Source: Arthrobacter sp. Soil764
GTDB taxonomy: Bacteria > Actinomycetota > Actinomycetes > Actinomycetales > Micrococcaceae
Reading direction: 5' to 3'
Assembly (NCBI RefSeq): GCF_001428075.1
Contig: NZ_LMSI01000019.1
Location: forward strand, 204,038 to 268,037
Length of the DNA: 64,000 nucleotides
Shown here: one piece after another, positions 1 to 9,396 of the stretch
How the letters are laid out: each line of letters starts with the position of its first letter
Numbering within the stretch: position 1 is the stretch's first letter
The notes under the pieces: model-generated
Databases searched by the model: none
Told to the model about the DNA's origin: nothing
What the model saw: the letters and a program-made list of their open reading frames with translations, nothing else
Made by a program: the position numbers and the translations under genes

Positions 1-1
1 A

Positions 2-1150
2 ATGGCCACCTACGAGGCAGACGGCAGGATCTTCACGGGCGCCTACCAGACGGGAACGCCAGCGCAGCACTCGCTCCCGGCCGAGGTTCCTGTGGCCACC
101 TTCGGAACGTTCCGAAAGACCCTTAACATCGGGTTTGGCCGGATGCTTGAAGCCCAAATGGTCACCGCCGTTACCGTTCGGACCTCCCACCGCCGGCGAG
201 GCCTGCTGCGCCGCATGATGACCGGGGACCTGCAGGCAGCCAAGGATGACGGCATTGCAGTGGCCGCGCTCACTGCATCCGAGGGAAGCATCTACGGACG
301 GTTCGGCTATGGCGTCGCCAGCATGGAACGCACTGTCAAGGTGGACACAACGGCCCGGTTCAACCTGCGCCACCAGGCCACGGGGACCGTAGAGGTGGCC
401 GATCCCAAAGTCCTGCTCGACGTTGCCCCCACAGTCTTCGCCCGGGTGCACCGCCACACTCCCGGATCCCTCGGCCGCCAGGAATGGTACCGGCAGTTGG
501 CATCGGGGTCGCTGGGCCGTGACGGGAAGGAAGACCCTGCCATCAAGGCAGCGCTCCACTACGGGCCGGACGGCAGGGTGGACGGGTACGTCTCCTACAA
601 GTTCGCCGGCTGGGACACCACGCCCGCCACGGTGGAAGTGGTGGACCTCCTGGCTGCCACGGATCACGCCTACTTGGAGCTCTGGCAGTATTTGGCTGCC
701 ATCGACCTCGTTGAACGCATTTCGTGGAATGAAGCGCCGGTGGATGATCCGCTGGCGTGGGCGCTGGTGGATCCACGCTGCATCGACGCCTCCGACAGCC
801 GCGACATGCTCTGGCTCCGGATCCTGGACGTCCCGCAGGCCCTCTCGGCGCGGCACTACCCGGTTGACGGCCGGCTGGTCCTCGACGTGGAGGACCCGCT
901 GGGCCTCACGGCAGGAACTTTCGCCCTGGAGGTCAAAGGCGGCCAGGCCGCCGTCGAACCTGTGGCCGCGGGAGAGAAGGCCGACCTGGCGCTGGATGTC
1001 TCGGCGCTGTCCTCGATCTACCTCGGCGGAATCAGCCCCGTGACGCTCAAGGCGGCAGGCAAGGTCTGCGAGGCAACTCCCGGCGCAGCATTCAAGGCGC
1101 AGCAGATGTTCGCGGTGGAACGGGCAACACACTGCCTGACCCACTTCTGA
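2..1150 (+). CDS. Eis-like GNAT N-acetyltransferase, 5' partial
   Basis: Acetyl-CoA-dependent N-acetyltransferase of the Eis type, which acetylates amines (in mycobacteria, aminoglycosides and a host protein). The visible part has the acetyl-CoA loop TSHRRRGLLRRMM, the SIYGRFGYG segment that carries the catalytic Tyr in Eis proteins, and a C-terminal sterol-carrier-like region. It ends in Phe, as does mycobacterial Eis, where the terminal carboxylate takes part in catalysis. The first Met at base 2 gives 382 residues. Family members have roughly 40 more N-terminal residues, so this Met is probably internal and the true start lies upstream of the window. The substrate cannot be inferred. Confidence 0.85.
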   Translation: MATYEADGRIFTGAYQTGTPAQHSLPAEVPVATFGTFRKTLNIGFGRMLEAQMVTAVTVRTSHRRRGLLRRMMTGDLQAAKDDGIAVAALTASEGSIYGRFGYGVASMERTVKVDTTARFNLRHQATGTVEVADPKVLLDVAPTVFARVHRHTPGSLGRQEWYRQLASGSLGRDGKEDPAIKAALHYGPDGRVDGYVSYKFAGWDTTPATVEVVDLLAATDHAYLELWQYLAAIDLVERISWNEAPVDDPLAWALVDPRCIDASDSRDMLWLRILDVPQALSARHYPVDGRLVLDVEDPLGLTAGTFALEVKGGQAAVEPVAAGEKADLALDVSALSSIYLGGISPVTLKAAGKVCEATPGAAFKAQQMFAVERATHCLTHF

Positions 1151-1177
1151 TCTCCTCCCGTGTCCTGCACGCCCGCT

Positions 1178-1207
1178 TTGACCCGAATTGCGGGCAGCGA
1201 CTAGAAT
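1178..1207 (+). promoter_or_regulatory. rpsA promoter, sigma70-like
   Basis: TTGACC (1178-1183) and TAGAAT (1202-1207) are separated by 18 bp, the clearest -35/-10 pair in the window. Transcription would start near 1214, giving a leader of about 175 nt before rpsA. Confidence 0.6.
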
Positions 1208-1235
1208 AAACGGGCGTGTACCACGTGCATGCACT

Positions 1236-1256
1236 TGCGGCCCCTTAGGGGCTGCA
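1236..1256 (+). promoter_or_regulatory. hairpin in rpsA leader
   Basis: A GC-rich stem-loop (GCGGCCCC, loop TTAG, GGGGCTGC with one G-U pair) lies in the predicted rpsA 5' leader. Ribosomal protein S1 represses its own translation in other bacteria, so a structured leader is plausible. No specific regulatory family was recognised. Confidence 0.4.
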
Positions 1257-1388
1257 TTGAAAGCAATCCACAAAATCAGGATGACCCGGAGGATCCGTCG
1301 GATTCACCGCGAATCGCGCCTGCGTTCCATAACGCGGGCGCGCCGGTTTGCCTGACCGACTAACTATCCACAACGGAGCCCCTACTAC

Positions 1389-2864
1389 ATGACCATCACC
1401 TCCACCGAGAAGCCCGGTACCCCCGTAGTCGCGATTAACGACATCGGTACCGCTGAGGACTTCCTCGCAGCTGTCGACGCCACCATCAAGTACTTCAACG
1501 ACGGAGACCTCGTCGAAGGTACCGTCGTCAAGGTCGACCGCGACGAAGTCCTGCTCGACATCGGTTACAAGACCGAAGGTGTCATCCCCTCCCGCGAGCT
1601 TTCCATCAAGCACGACGTTGACCCCGGAGACGTTGTCTCCGTTGGCGATCAGGTCGAAGCCCTGGTGCTCACCAAGGAAGACAAAGAAGGCCGTCTGATC
1701 CTCTCCAAGAAGCGCGCGCAGTACGAGCGCGCCTGGGGCGACATCGAGAAGGTCAAGGAAGAAGACGGTGTCGTCACCGGTACCGTCATCGAGGTTGTCA
1801 AGGGTGGTCTTATCCTCGACATCGGCCTGCGCGGCTTCCTGCCCGCATCCCTCGTCGAGATGCGCCGTGTGCGCGACCTGGCTCCGTACATCGGCCAGCA
1901 GATCGAAGCCAAGATCATCGAGCTGGACAAGAACCGCAACAACGTGGTCCTGTCCCGCCGTGCATGGCTCGAGCAGACCCAGTCCGAGGTCCGCTCCACC
2001 TTCCTCAACAAGCTGGAAAAGGGCCAGGTCCGTCCCGGCGTTGTTTCCTCCATCGTCAACTTCGGTGCATTCGTGGACCTGGGCGGCGTAGACGGCCTGG
2101 TTCACGTTTCCGAGCTGTCCTGGAAGCACATCGACCACCCGTCCGAGGTTGTCGAAGTTGGCCAGGAAGTCACCGTCGAGGTTCTCGAGGTGGACCTGGA
2201 CCGCGAGCGCGTCTCCCTGTCGCTCAAGGCTACGCAGGAAGATCCGTGGCAGACCTTCGCCCGCACCCACGCCCTGGGCCAGGTTGTTCCGGGTAAGGTC
2301 ACCAAGCTGGTTCCGTTCGGTGCGTTCGTCCGCGTCGAAGACGGCATCGAAGGCCTGGTCCACATCTCCGAGCTGGCTGTCCGCCACGTGGAGCTGGCCG
2401 AGCAGGTTGTCTCCGTTGGCGACGAACTGTTCGTCAAGGTCATCGACATCGACCTGGAGCGCCGCCGCATCTCGCTGTCCCTCAAGCAGGCCAACGAGGG
2501 CGTCGACGCCGACAGCACCGAATTCGATCCGGCTCTGTACGGCATGGCCGCAGAGTACGACGAAGAGGGCAACTACAAGTACCCCGAGGGCTTCGATCCC
2601 GAGTCCAACGAGTGGCTTGAAGGCTACGAGAACCAGCGCGCAGCCTGGGAGCAGCAGTACGCTGACGCCCAGGCCCGCTGGGAAGCCCACAAGAAGCAGG
2701 TTGCCCAGCATGCTGCCGACGACGCTGCAGCTGCAACGTCCGGCGACAACGATTCCGGCACCACCAGCTACTCCTCCGAGCCTGCTGCCACCGACACCGG
2801 TGCCGGCACCCTGGCTTCGGACGAGGCACTTGCTGCCCTGCGCGAGAAGCTGACCGGCAACTAA
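1389..2864 (+). CDS. rpsA: 30S ribosomal protein S1
   Basis: Binds mRNA and helps it dock on the 30S subunit during initiation. The 491 residues contain four S1 (OB-fold) repeats at about 40-108, 126-190, 212-280 and 297-367. The third and fourth carry the classic FGAFV...GLVHxSEL signature. A low-complexity acidic/Ala-rich tail follows from about residue 375. Four repeats instead of the six of E. coli is the usual actinobacterial form. It is monocistronic, with its own promoter and a strong terminator just downstream. The upstream SD-like match (CGGAGC) is rather far from the ATG, so initiation may depend on the structured leader. Confidence 0.97.
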   Translation: MTITSTEKPGTPVVAINDIGTAEDFLAAVDATIKYFNDGDLVEGTVVKVDRDEVLLDIGYKTEGVIPSRELSIKHDVDPGDVVSVGDQVEALVLTKEDKEGRLILSKKRAQYERAWGDIEKVKEEDGVVTGTVIEVVKGGLILDIGLRGFLPASLVEMRRVRDLAPYIGQQIEAKIIELDKNRNNVVLSRRAWLEQTQSEVRSTFLNKLEKGQVRPGVVSSIVNFGAFVDLGGVDGLVHVSELSWKHIDHPSEVVEVGQEVTVEVLEVDLDRERVSLSLKATQEDPWQTFARTHALGQVVPGKVTKLVPFGAFVRVEDGIEGLVHISELAVRHVELAEQVVSVGDELFVKVIDIDLERRRISLSLKQANEGVDADSTEFDPALYGMAAEYDEEGNYKYPEGFDPESNEWLEGYENQRAAWEQQYADAQARWEAHKKQVAQHAADDAAAATSGDNDSGTTSYSSEPAATDTGAGTLASDEALAALREKLTGN

Positions 2865-2891
2865 TTGCCGCCGGTCCGGATTCCGGGCCAA

Positions 2892-2936
2892 CGCAACAGA
2901 CCCCCTGCCATTGGCAGGGGGTCTGTTGCGTTTAAT
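2892..2936 (+). terminator. rho-independent terminator after rpsA
   Basis: A near-perfect inverted repeat has 19-bp arms at 2892-2910 and 2912-2930, centred on CCCCCTGCCA/TGGCAGGGGG, and is followed by TTTAAT. It lies between convergent genes and can serve both strands. Confidence 0.85.
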
Positions 2937-2972
2937 GTGGTGCGCCGGCTTCGTGCTGCAGCCGGTCTGTCC

Positions 2973-3473
2973 TTAAAGTTCGACGACGGCGCGAACAGTC
3001 CCGTCGTCGTCGAAGATAAGCTGGGCGCCGGCTGAGGCGAGAAGGCGCTGGGCGCCGGCGTTGCCCGCCAAAGTGCGGGCGGTTACCCGGGACAGGCCAG
3101 CCCTGCGGGCCTCTTCCAGCACCAGATGCAGGGCTGCACCTCCGATCCCGCGCGCCCGGAAGCTCCGGCCCAGCCAGATACCAGTCTCGGCGGACGGGGT
3201 GCCCGCACTGGTGACGCGCTTGAGTCGCACCGAGCCGGCAACCCGCCCGCCGCTGAAGACGGCCCAGGACTTTTCCGCAGCGGGTCCGTCCAGCCCGCCG
3301 GCGGCAGCGTGGTGGTAGCTGTAGAACCAGGCGGTGCGCTCCAGGTTCCAGCCGGGGCCGCCCAGCGGGGGCGCCACCTCATCCGGGGAGGCATCGCGTT
3401 TGGCCAGCTGGAGCAGTTGGTCCGCTACAGTTTCGTCAACGTCCACCAGGCTCACATCAGGTGAGGCGTTCAT
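2973..3473 (-). CDS. GNAT family N-acetyltransferase
   Basis: A 166-residue acetyltransferase of unknown substrate. The acetyl-CoA-binding signature is seen as SFRARGIGGAAL (RxxGxG/A) near residue 100, and the C-terminal alpha/beta part reads AGNAGAQRLLASAGA, typical of GNATs acting on small amines or protein N-termini. The ATG at 3473 is chosen because the protein then begins directly before the GNAT fold; an open frame continues further upstream but is read inside the preceding gene. It overlaps the 3' end of the YigZ gene by 17 nt, so the two are probably cotranscribed and translationally coupled. Confidence 0.8.
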   Translation of the reverse strand: MNASPDVSLVDVDETVADQLLQLAKRDASPDEVAPPLGGPGWNLERTAWFYSYHHAAAGGLDGPAAEKSWAVFSGGRVAGSVRLKRVTSAGTPSAETGIWLGRSFRARGIGGAALHLVLEEARRAGLSRVTARTLAGNAGAQRLLASAGAQLIFDDDGTVRAVVEL

Positions 3474-4146
3474 CCACCCATTCCGTTTCATTGGGAGTGA
3501 GCGTAGCGGACCCCGCAGTGAGCTGCAGGATGCGGTCGCTTGCGGCGGCAATCGCGGCAGCATGGTCCGGCACGGCAATGCGCAGCACCGTGTGCCGGTC
3601 CTGGTAACTGGTTTCTGCCATGACTTGGCCCGCGGCACGCAGATCGTTCTCCAGCCGGCCCGCAGCCGCGTGCGGTACGGCGGCCGAACAGATCCGGAGC
3701 CGGCTGCGGCGCACCAGGGGTGCCAGCTCCAGGGCTGCGGAGACCGACTCGGAATAGGCCCGGACCAGGCCGCCGGCGCCGAGCAGGACGCCGCCGAAAT
3801 AGCGCACGACGACGGCACTGATGTCGCTAAGGTCGGTCACCCCGGGCGCTGTTTCACGCTTCAGCAGGGCTTCGAGCATAGGGATGCCGGCGGTCCCGGC
3901 GGGCTCACCGTCATCGCTGGAGCGCTGGATGCTGCGGTCCGGCCCGATGACGAACGCCGAGCAGTGATGGCGGGCGTCGTGGAATCCGCGGCGGAGCACC
4001 GCCACCAGGTCACGGGCCTCCTCCTCGGTCCCGGCCCTGCGCAGGACGGTGATGAACCGGGAGCGTTTGATTTCGAGTTCGTGCCGGAAGTCCTGGCCGG
4101 CCGCGAGCGTGGTGTACGAGGTGGCCCGGCTGTCTTGCTCTTGCAT
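3457..4146 (-). CDS. YigZ/IMPACT family protein
   Basis: A 229-residue protein of the YigZ (UPF0029/IMPACT) family; eukaryotic IMPACT modulates Gcn2 signalling, and the bacterial function is poorly defined. Recognisable features are KRSRFITVL near the N-terminus, the DARHHCSAF segment, SSDDGEPAGTAG, and VVRYFGGVLLGAGGLVRAY, the family hallmarks. The ATG at 4146 is preferred over an in-frame start 14 codons upstream because TAGACT lies 7 nt before it, fitting the leaderless promoter pattern seen elsewhere in the window. It is followed by an overlapping GNAT gene. Confidence 0.88.
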   Translation of the reverse strand: MQEQDSRATSYTTLAAGQDFRHELEIKRSRFITVLRRAGTEEEARDLVAVLRRGFHDARHHCSAFVIGPDRSIQRSSDDGEPAGTAGIPMLEALLKRETAPGVTDLSDISAVVVRYFGGVLLGAGGLVRAYSESVSAALELAPLVRRSRLRICSAAVPHAAAGRLENDLRAAGQVMAETSYQDRHTVLRIAVPDHAAAIAAASDRILQLTAGSATLTPNETEWVDERLT

Positions 4147-4153
4147 CCGCCCC

Positions 4154-4159
4154 AGTCTA
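4154..4159 (-). promoter_or_regulatory. -10 element, YigZ gene
   Basis: TAGACT on the minus strand, 7 nt before the ATG at 4146, predicting a leaderless or nearly leaderless mRNA. Confidence 0.45.
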
Positions 4160-4210
4160 GGCCCACCCGGACCCTGTCCCACCTTCACTGAACACGGCTG
4201 CCCGGGCTAG

Positions 4211-4216
4211 TAGGCT
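4211..4216 (+). promoter_or_regulatory. -10 element, leaderless coaE
   Basis: TAGGCT ends 6 nt before the GTG at 4223, so the predicted transcription start coincides with the start codon. No Shine-Dalgarno sequence is present. Confidence 0.5.
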
Positions 4217-4222
4217 GGCGGC

Positions 4223-5437
4223 GTGCTGAAAATTGGACTGACGGGCGGGATCGCATCAGGGAAATCCGTAGTGGCCGCGCGGTTGCAGGAACGGGGCGCC
4301 GTGCTGGTGGACGCTGATGCCCTGGCGCGGGAAGTGGTGGAGCCCGGAACCGAGGGATTGCACCGGATTGTGGAGGAGTTTGGCGCCGAGATGCTCGACG
4401 GCGACGGGCGGCTCGACCGGGCACGGCTCGGCGCGGCGGTGTTCGGCAACCAGGATCGGCTGGCTGCGCTGAACGCCATCGTCCACCCCCTGGTCCGCGC
4501 CCGCGCCGCGGCCATCACGGCAGCGGCGCCGGACGACGCGATTGTGGTCCAGGACATCCCCCTGTTGGTGGAGACGGGGCAGGGGAGTGCCTTCCACCTG
4601 GTGCTGGTAGTGGACGCCCCCGAAGACGTGCGGCTGAAGCGCATGCAGGAGCTGCGCGGCATGACCGCGGAAGCGGCGCGTTCACGGATGGCCGCACAGG
4701 CCACGCGCGAGGCACGGCTGGCCGCTGCCGACATCGTCCTAGACAACTTAGGGACAGTGCAGCAGCTGCTTGACCAGGTGGACAGGCTTTGGGACGGGCG
4801 GCTGGTGCCTTTTGCCCGCAACCTGGCGGCAGGGTCCCGCGCCCCGCGGGACGGGGGACCGGTGCTGGAGCCGTACCGGCCGGAATGGGCGCAGCAGGCC
4901 ACGAGGATCGCGGCCCGGCTGGCGGCGACCGCACCCGGACTCATCCTGGCCGTGGACCACATCGGCTCCACCTCCGTTCCGGGCCTGGCCGCCAAGGATG
5001 TCATTGACCTGCAGGTGGCGGTGCCGGACCTGGAGGCAGCGGCCAGGATCGCACCGCTCCTGGCAGCTGCCGGTTTCCCCGCGGTGCGGGGGATCGAATC
5101 CGACACCCCGAAACCCAGCGCTGCCGATCAGTCCGAATGGCTGAAGCGGTTCCACGCCAACGCAGACCCGTGCCGTGCCGTGAACGTGCATGTCCGGGCG
5201 GCCGGCTCGGCCGGTTGGCGTTACGCCCTGATGTTCCGGGACTGGCTGCGGAGCGATCCCTCGGCGCTCAAGCTTTACGCGGCACACAAGGCCGGGCTGG
5301 CAGCACGCTTTGCCGGTTCGGGCACCACGAACGGATATGCCGAAGCCAAGGAACCCTGGTTCACGGACGTGGCGTGGCCGCGGATGTCCGCCTGGGCGGA
5401 GGCAACCGGGTGGGTGCCGCCGTCGTACGCCTCCTGA
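4223..5437 (+). CDS. coaE: dephospho-CoA kinase fused to GrpB domain
   Basis: Catalyses the last step of coenzyme A synthesis, ATP-dependent phosphorylation of dephospho-CoA. The N-terminal ~200 residues are CoaE: P-loop GLTGGIASGKS at residues 5-15, the DAD substrate motif, and the lid region around MTAEAARSRM. Residues ~215-404 form a GrpB/UPF0157 domain, a nucleotidyltransferase-like fold: VLEPYRPEW, DHIGSTSVPGLAAKDVIDLQV, and VNVHV. The same CoaE-GrpB fusion is known in mycobacteria, where the GrpB part has been implicated in folding or regulation of CoaE. At 404 residues it is about twice the size of stand-alone CoaE. The GTG start is supported by the leaderless promoter spacing. uvrB follows 80 bp downstream with its own promoter. 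Confidence 0.95.
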   Translation: MLKIGLTGGIASGKSVVAARLQERGAVLVDADALAREVVEPGTEGLHRIVEEFGAEMLDGDGRLDRARLGAAVFGNQDRLAALNAIVHPLVRARAAAITAAAPDDAIVVQDIPLLVETGQGSAFHLVLVVDAPEDVRLKRMQELRGMTAEAARSRMAAQATREARLAAADIVLDNLGTVQQLLDQVDRLWDGRLVPFARNLAAGSRAPRDGGPVLEPYRPEWAQQATRIAARLAATAPGLILAVDHIGSTSVPGLAAKDVIDLQVAVPDLEAAARIAPLLAAAGFPAVRGIESDTPKPSAADQSEWLKRFHANADPCRAVNVHVRAAGSAGWRYALMFRDWLRSDPSALKLYAAHKAGLAARFAGSGTTNGYAEAKEPWFTDVAWPRMSAWAEATGWVPPSYAS

Positions 5438-5505
5438 AGCAGGAACTTGGACGGACGGCTGTTCGCCTGTAACGGACGGGACCGTTCACTGTCGGTGCCC
5501 GGCTG

Positions 5506-5511
5506 TAGATT
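5506..5511 (+). promoter_or_regulatory. -10 element, leaderless uvrB
   Basis: TAGATT ends 6 nt before the uvrB ATG. No ribosome-binding site lies between them, predicting a leaderless transcript. No LexA box was found nearby. Confidence 0.5.
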
Positions 5512-5517
5512 AGATCC

Positions 5518-7617
<2,100 letters not shown>

Positions 7618-7676
7618 GGACGGTGCGCTTCCACGCAGGCCCGGCATCTCCACGCAGGCTCGGCGTCGCATAACGA

Positions 7677-7708
7677 CGGGCACCCACCCGGGTGCCCGCC
7701 GTCATGCT
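7677..7708 (+). terminator. hairpin between uvrB and the binding-protein gene
   Basis: Arms CGGGCACCC (7677-7685) and GGGTGCCCG (7690-7698) with a 4-nt loop, followed by TCATGCTTTT. It is placed between convergent genes; the T tract is modest and offset. Confidence 0.6.
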
Positions 7709-7730
7709 TTTCCCAGCGATGCTGCGGCCT

Positions 7731-9056
7731 TTACTTCCTGGCCGAGTCGATCATTCCCTTTGCTTCCTGCATCAGGCCCTTGGCTGCATCAGCGGGGGAT
7801 TTACGGTCAAACAGCACATCGGTGCTGTACCGCTGGATCAGCGCCTGCACCCCGGAGGAACCGGTGGGAGGCACCGGCGGACCACTCTTCAGATCCGGCT
7901 TGATGTCCTTCAGGAACGCCGCGGCCGCCTTGTCCGCGGGTGTAAGCAGCGGGTCGATCGCGGTCTGGACCTCAGAGTTGGTGGGGAAACCGCGCTCGGT
8001 CAGGATGGTCTTGGCCGCGTCCAGGTTATTGAGCATGTAATTGACCACTTCGGCGGCTTCCTTCGGGTGCTTGCTGCGCGAGGAAACCGACCAGAACATG
8101 GACGGCTTGTAGGACATGCCGTTCTCCTTGGCGCTGCCGGTGGAGCTGGGCGCGCGGAGGATCTTTACGTCCGTCTTCAACGCTGACTGGAGCGCGTTCA
8201 CCTGGTTGGTCCACCACCAGGACATGGCCGTCTTGCCGGTGGCGAACAGGGTCTGTTCCACGGGGGCGCTGATATCCTCGGTGGCAATGTTGGCCGGAGG
8301 GGCCGCACTTTGGTTGCGCAGGTTCAGCACGTTCTGGAAGAAGGACGTGGCGGTGTCTTCCTTGAAGCCCAGGCCTCCGTCCTCCGAGTACAGTGACTCG
8401 CCGTGCTGCATGGCCCAGGTGTTCAGGTCGGAGTCGGTCAAGGAGTAGGAACTGCCGTAATTGGTCTGGCCGGCCTTGCCCGCGGCCGCTGCGATCTGGG
8501 CGGCGGTCCTCGTGTAGTCGTCCCAGGTCCAGGTCTTGTCGTCCGGGATTGGAACTCCGTAGTCCTGGAACATCTTGGTGTTGATCATCACGGCCTTGGC
8601 ATTCTGGCCGGTACTCAGGCCGTACTGTTTGCCGCTGACCTGACCGGATTTGAGCGCGTCCTGGTCAATTTTGGACGTGTCGATGTTCCCCTGCTTCGAC
8701 AGGTCCAGCAGTGCGCCGCGGCCGCCGTACTCGGCGATGTAGGCCTGGTCCATCTGGATGACGTCGGGCGAATCGTTGGCCGCGGTGGTGGTGGCCAGTT
8801 TGTCCCAGTAACTGCTCCAGACTCCGGGCTCAGCCTGGATCTTGATGTTGGGGTGCGACGCCTGGAATGCATCAATCACCTGTTGTGTCTGTTTGTTCCG
8901 CAGGTCGTTCCCCCACCACGTGAAGCGGACGGTGACGTTTCCTCCACTGTCGCCCGAGGCCGACGGGGAGGATGAGCAGCCGCTGGCCAGCATGGCCAGC
9001 GCGGCGGCGGTGGCGAGGGCTTTGACCGCCACGCCAGTGCGATGAGGAGTCTTCAT
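7731..9056 (-). CDS. sugar ABC transporter substrate-binding lipoprotein
   Basis: A 441-residue extracellular solute-binding protein of the carbohydrate (CUT1-like) class. The N-terminus is a lipoprotein signal peptide with lipobox LASGC, lipid-modified Cys at residue 27. The mature part has VRFTWWGNDLRNKQTQQVI and the WSSYWDKLATTTAANDSPDVIQMD segment typical of family 1 binding proteins. The ATG at 9056 places the signal peptide correctly and has AAGG upstream; an in-frame start 56 codons earlier would add a non-secretory extension. No permease or ATPase gene is adjacent, so the transporter partners must be elsewhere. Two LacI-type palindromes lie upstream. Confidence 0.9.
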   Translation of the reverse strand: MKTPHRTGVAVKALATAAALAMLASGCSSSPSASGDSGGNVTVRFTWWGNDLRNKQTQQVIDAFQASHPNIKIQAEPGVWSSYWDKLATTTAANDSPDVIQMDQAYIAEYGGRGALLDLSKQGNIDTSKIDQDALKSGQVSGKQYGLSTGQNAKAVMINTKMFQDYGVPIPDDKTWTWDDYTRTAAQIAAAAGKAGQTNYGSSYSLTDSDLNTWAMQHGESLYSEDGGLGFKEDTATSFFQNVLNLRNQSAAPPANIATEDISAPVEQTLFATGKTAMSWWWTNQVNALQSALKTDVKILRAPSSTGSAKENGMSYKPSMFWSVSSRSKHPKEAAEVVNYMLNNLDAAKTILTERGFPTNSEVQTAIDPLLTPADKAAAAFLKDIKPDLKSGPPVPPTGSSGVQALIQRYSTDVLFDRKSPADAAKGLMQEAKGMIDSARK

Positions 9057-9096
9057 TGACCAACCTTGATTTTTGGGACGGACATCTGACAGAGTG

Positions 9097-9110
9097 AGAA
9101 AGCGTTTTCT
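9097..9110 (-). promoter_or_regulatory. LacI-family operator, proximal
   Basis: AGAAAGCGTTTTCT, an imperfect palindrome with a central CG as in LacI/CcpA-type operators, 41 bp upstream of the binding-protein start. Confidence 0.6.
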
Positions 9111-9161
9111 GGCTCCAGCGAAATTATTCCAACCGGAATTGCGGGTCGTCAACGGTTTGGG

Positions 9162-9175
9162 GGAAAACGTTATCC
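9162..9175 (-). promoter_or_regulatory. LacI-family operator, distal
   Basis: GGAAAACGTTATCC, a second CG-centred palindrome 65 bp from the first. A separate dyad, ATTCC-AACC-GGAAT (9126-9139), lies between them. Confidence 0.5.
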
Positions 9176-9234
9176 AAGCTGTTGCGCCACGGTGCCTGCC
9201 GGACCTCCGGGCGCGTGCCGCCACCTGGCTGGGG

Positions 9235-9240
9235 TACAGT
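9235..9240 (+). promoter_or_regulatory. -10 element for riboswitch-terC transcript
   Basis: TACAGT would start transcription near 9247, immediately before the riboswitch aptamer. Confidence 0.4.
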
Positions 9241-9246
9241 TAAAGC

Positions 9247-9365
9247 CACGTAGGGGAGTATCCCAAGCGCTACGATCGTCAACACGCAGGGCACAGTTGC
9301 CCCGCCGGGCGTAGCGGGCCGCCACATCAGCACCAAGTGCACAGGCTGGCCGGAGAGACTTACAC
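9247..9365 (+). ncRNA. probable yybP-ykoY (manganese) riboswitch
   Basis: The leader holds the conserved 5' block GGGGAGTA (9253-9260), a following GTCAACACG segment, two GC-rich helices, and the 3' block GGAGAGACTTAC (9352-9363). GTAGG at 9250-9254 can pair with CTTAC at 9359-9363 to close the P1 stem. These blocks, their order and their spacing match the yybP-ykoY family, which senses Mn2+ and controls Mn-efflux genes including TerC-family members (ykoY, alx). The downstream gene here is a TerC protein, which supports the call. The SD GAAAGG (9384-9389) lies about 20 nt after the aptamer, so control of translation initiation is possible. Recognised from memory of the consensus, not from a covariance search. 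Confidence 0.75.
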
Positions 9366-9396
9366 CATTCTTGTGTACCCTGCGAAAGGCTGCCCT

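Noticed and set aside
1245..2891. 548-codon open frame on the minus strand across rpsA
   Set aside because: Exact antisense shadow of a strongly coding gene in high-GC DNA; composition is Gly/Val/Asp-rich mirror sequence with no domain.
5440..5517. Possible LexA box upstream of uvrB
   Set aside because: Only an isolated GTTCG half-site is present; no 16-bp dyad comparable to that of uvrA.
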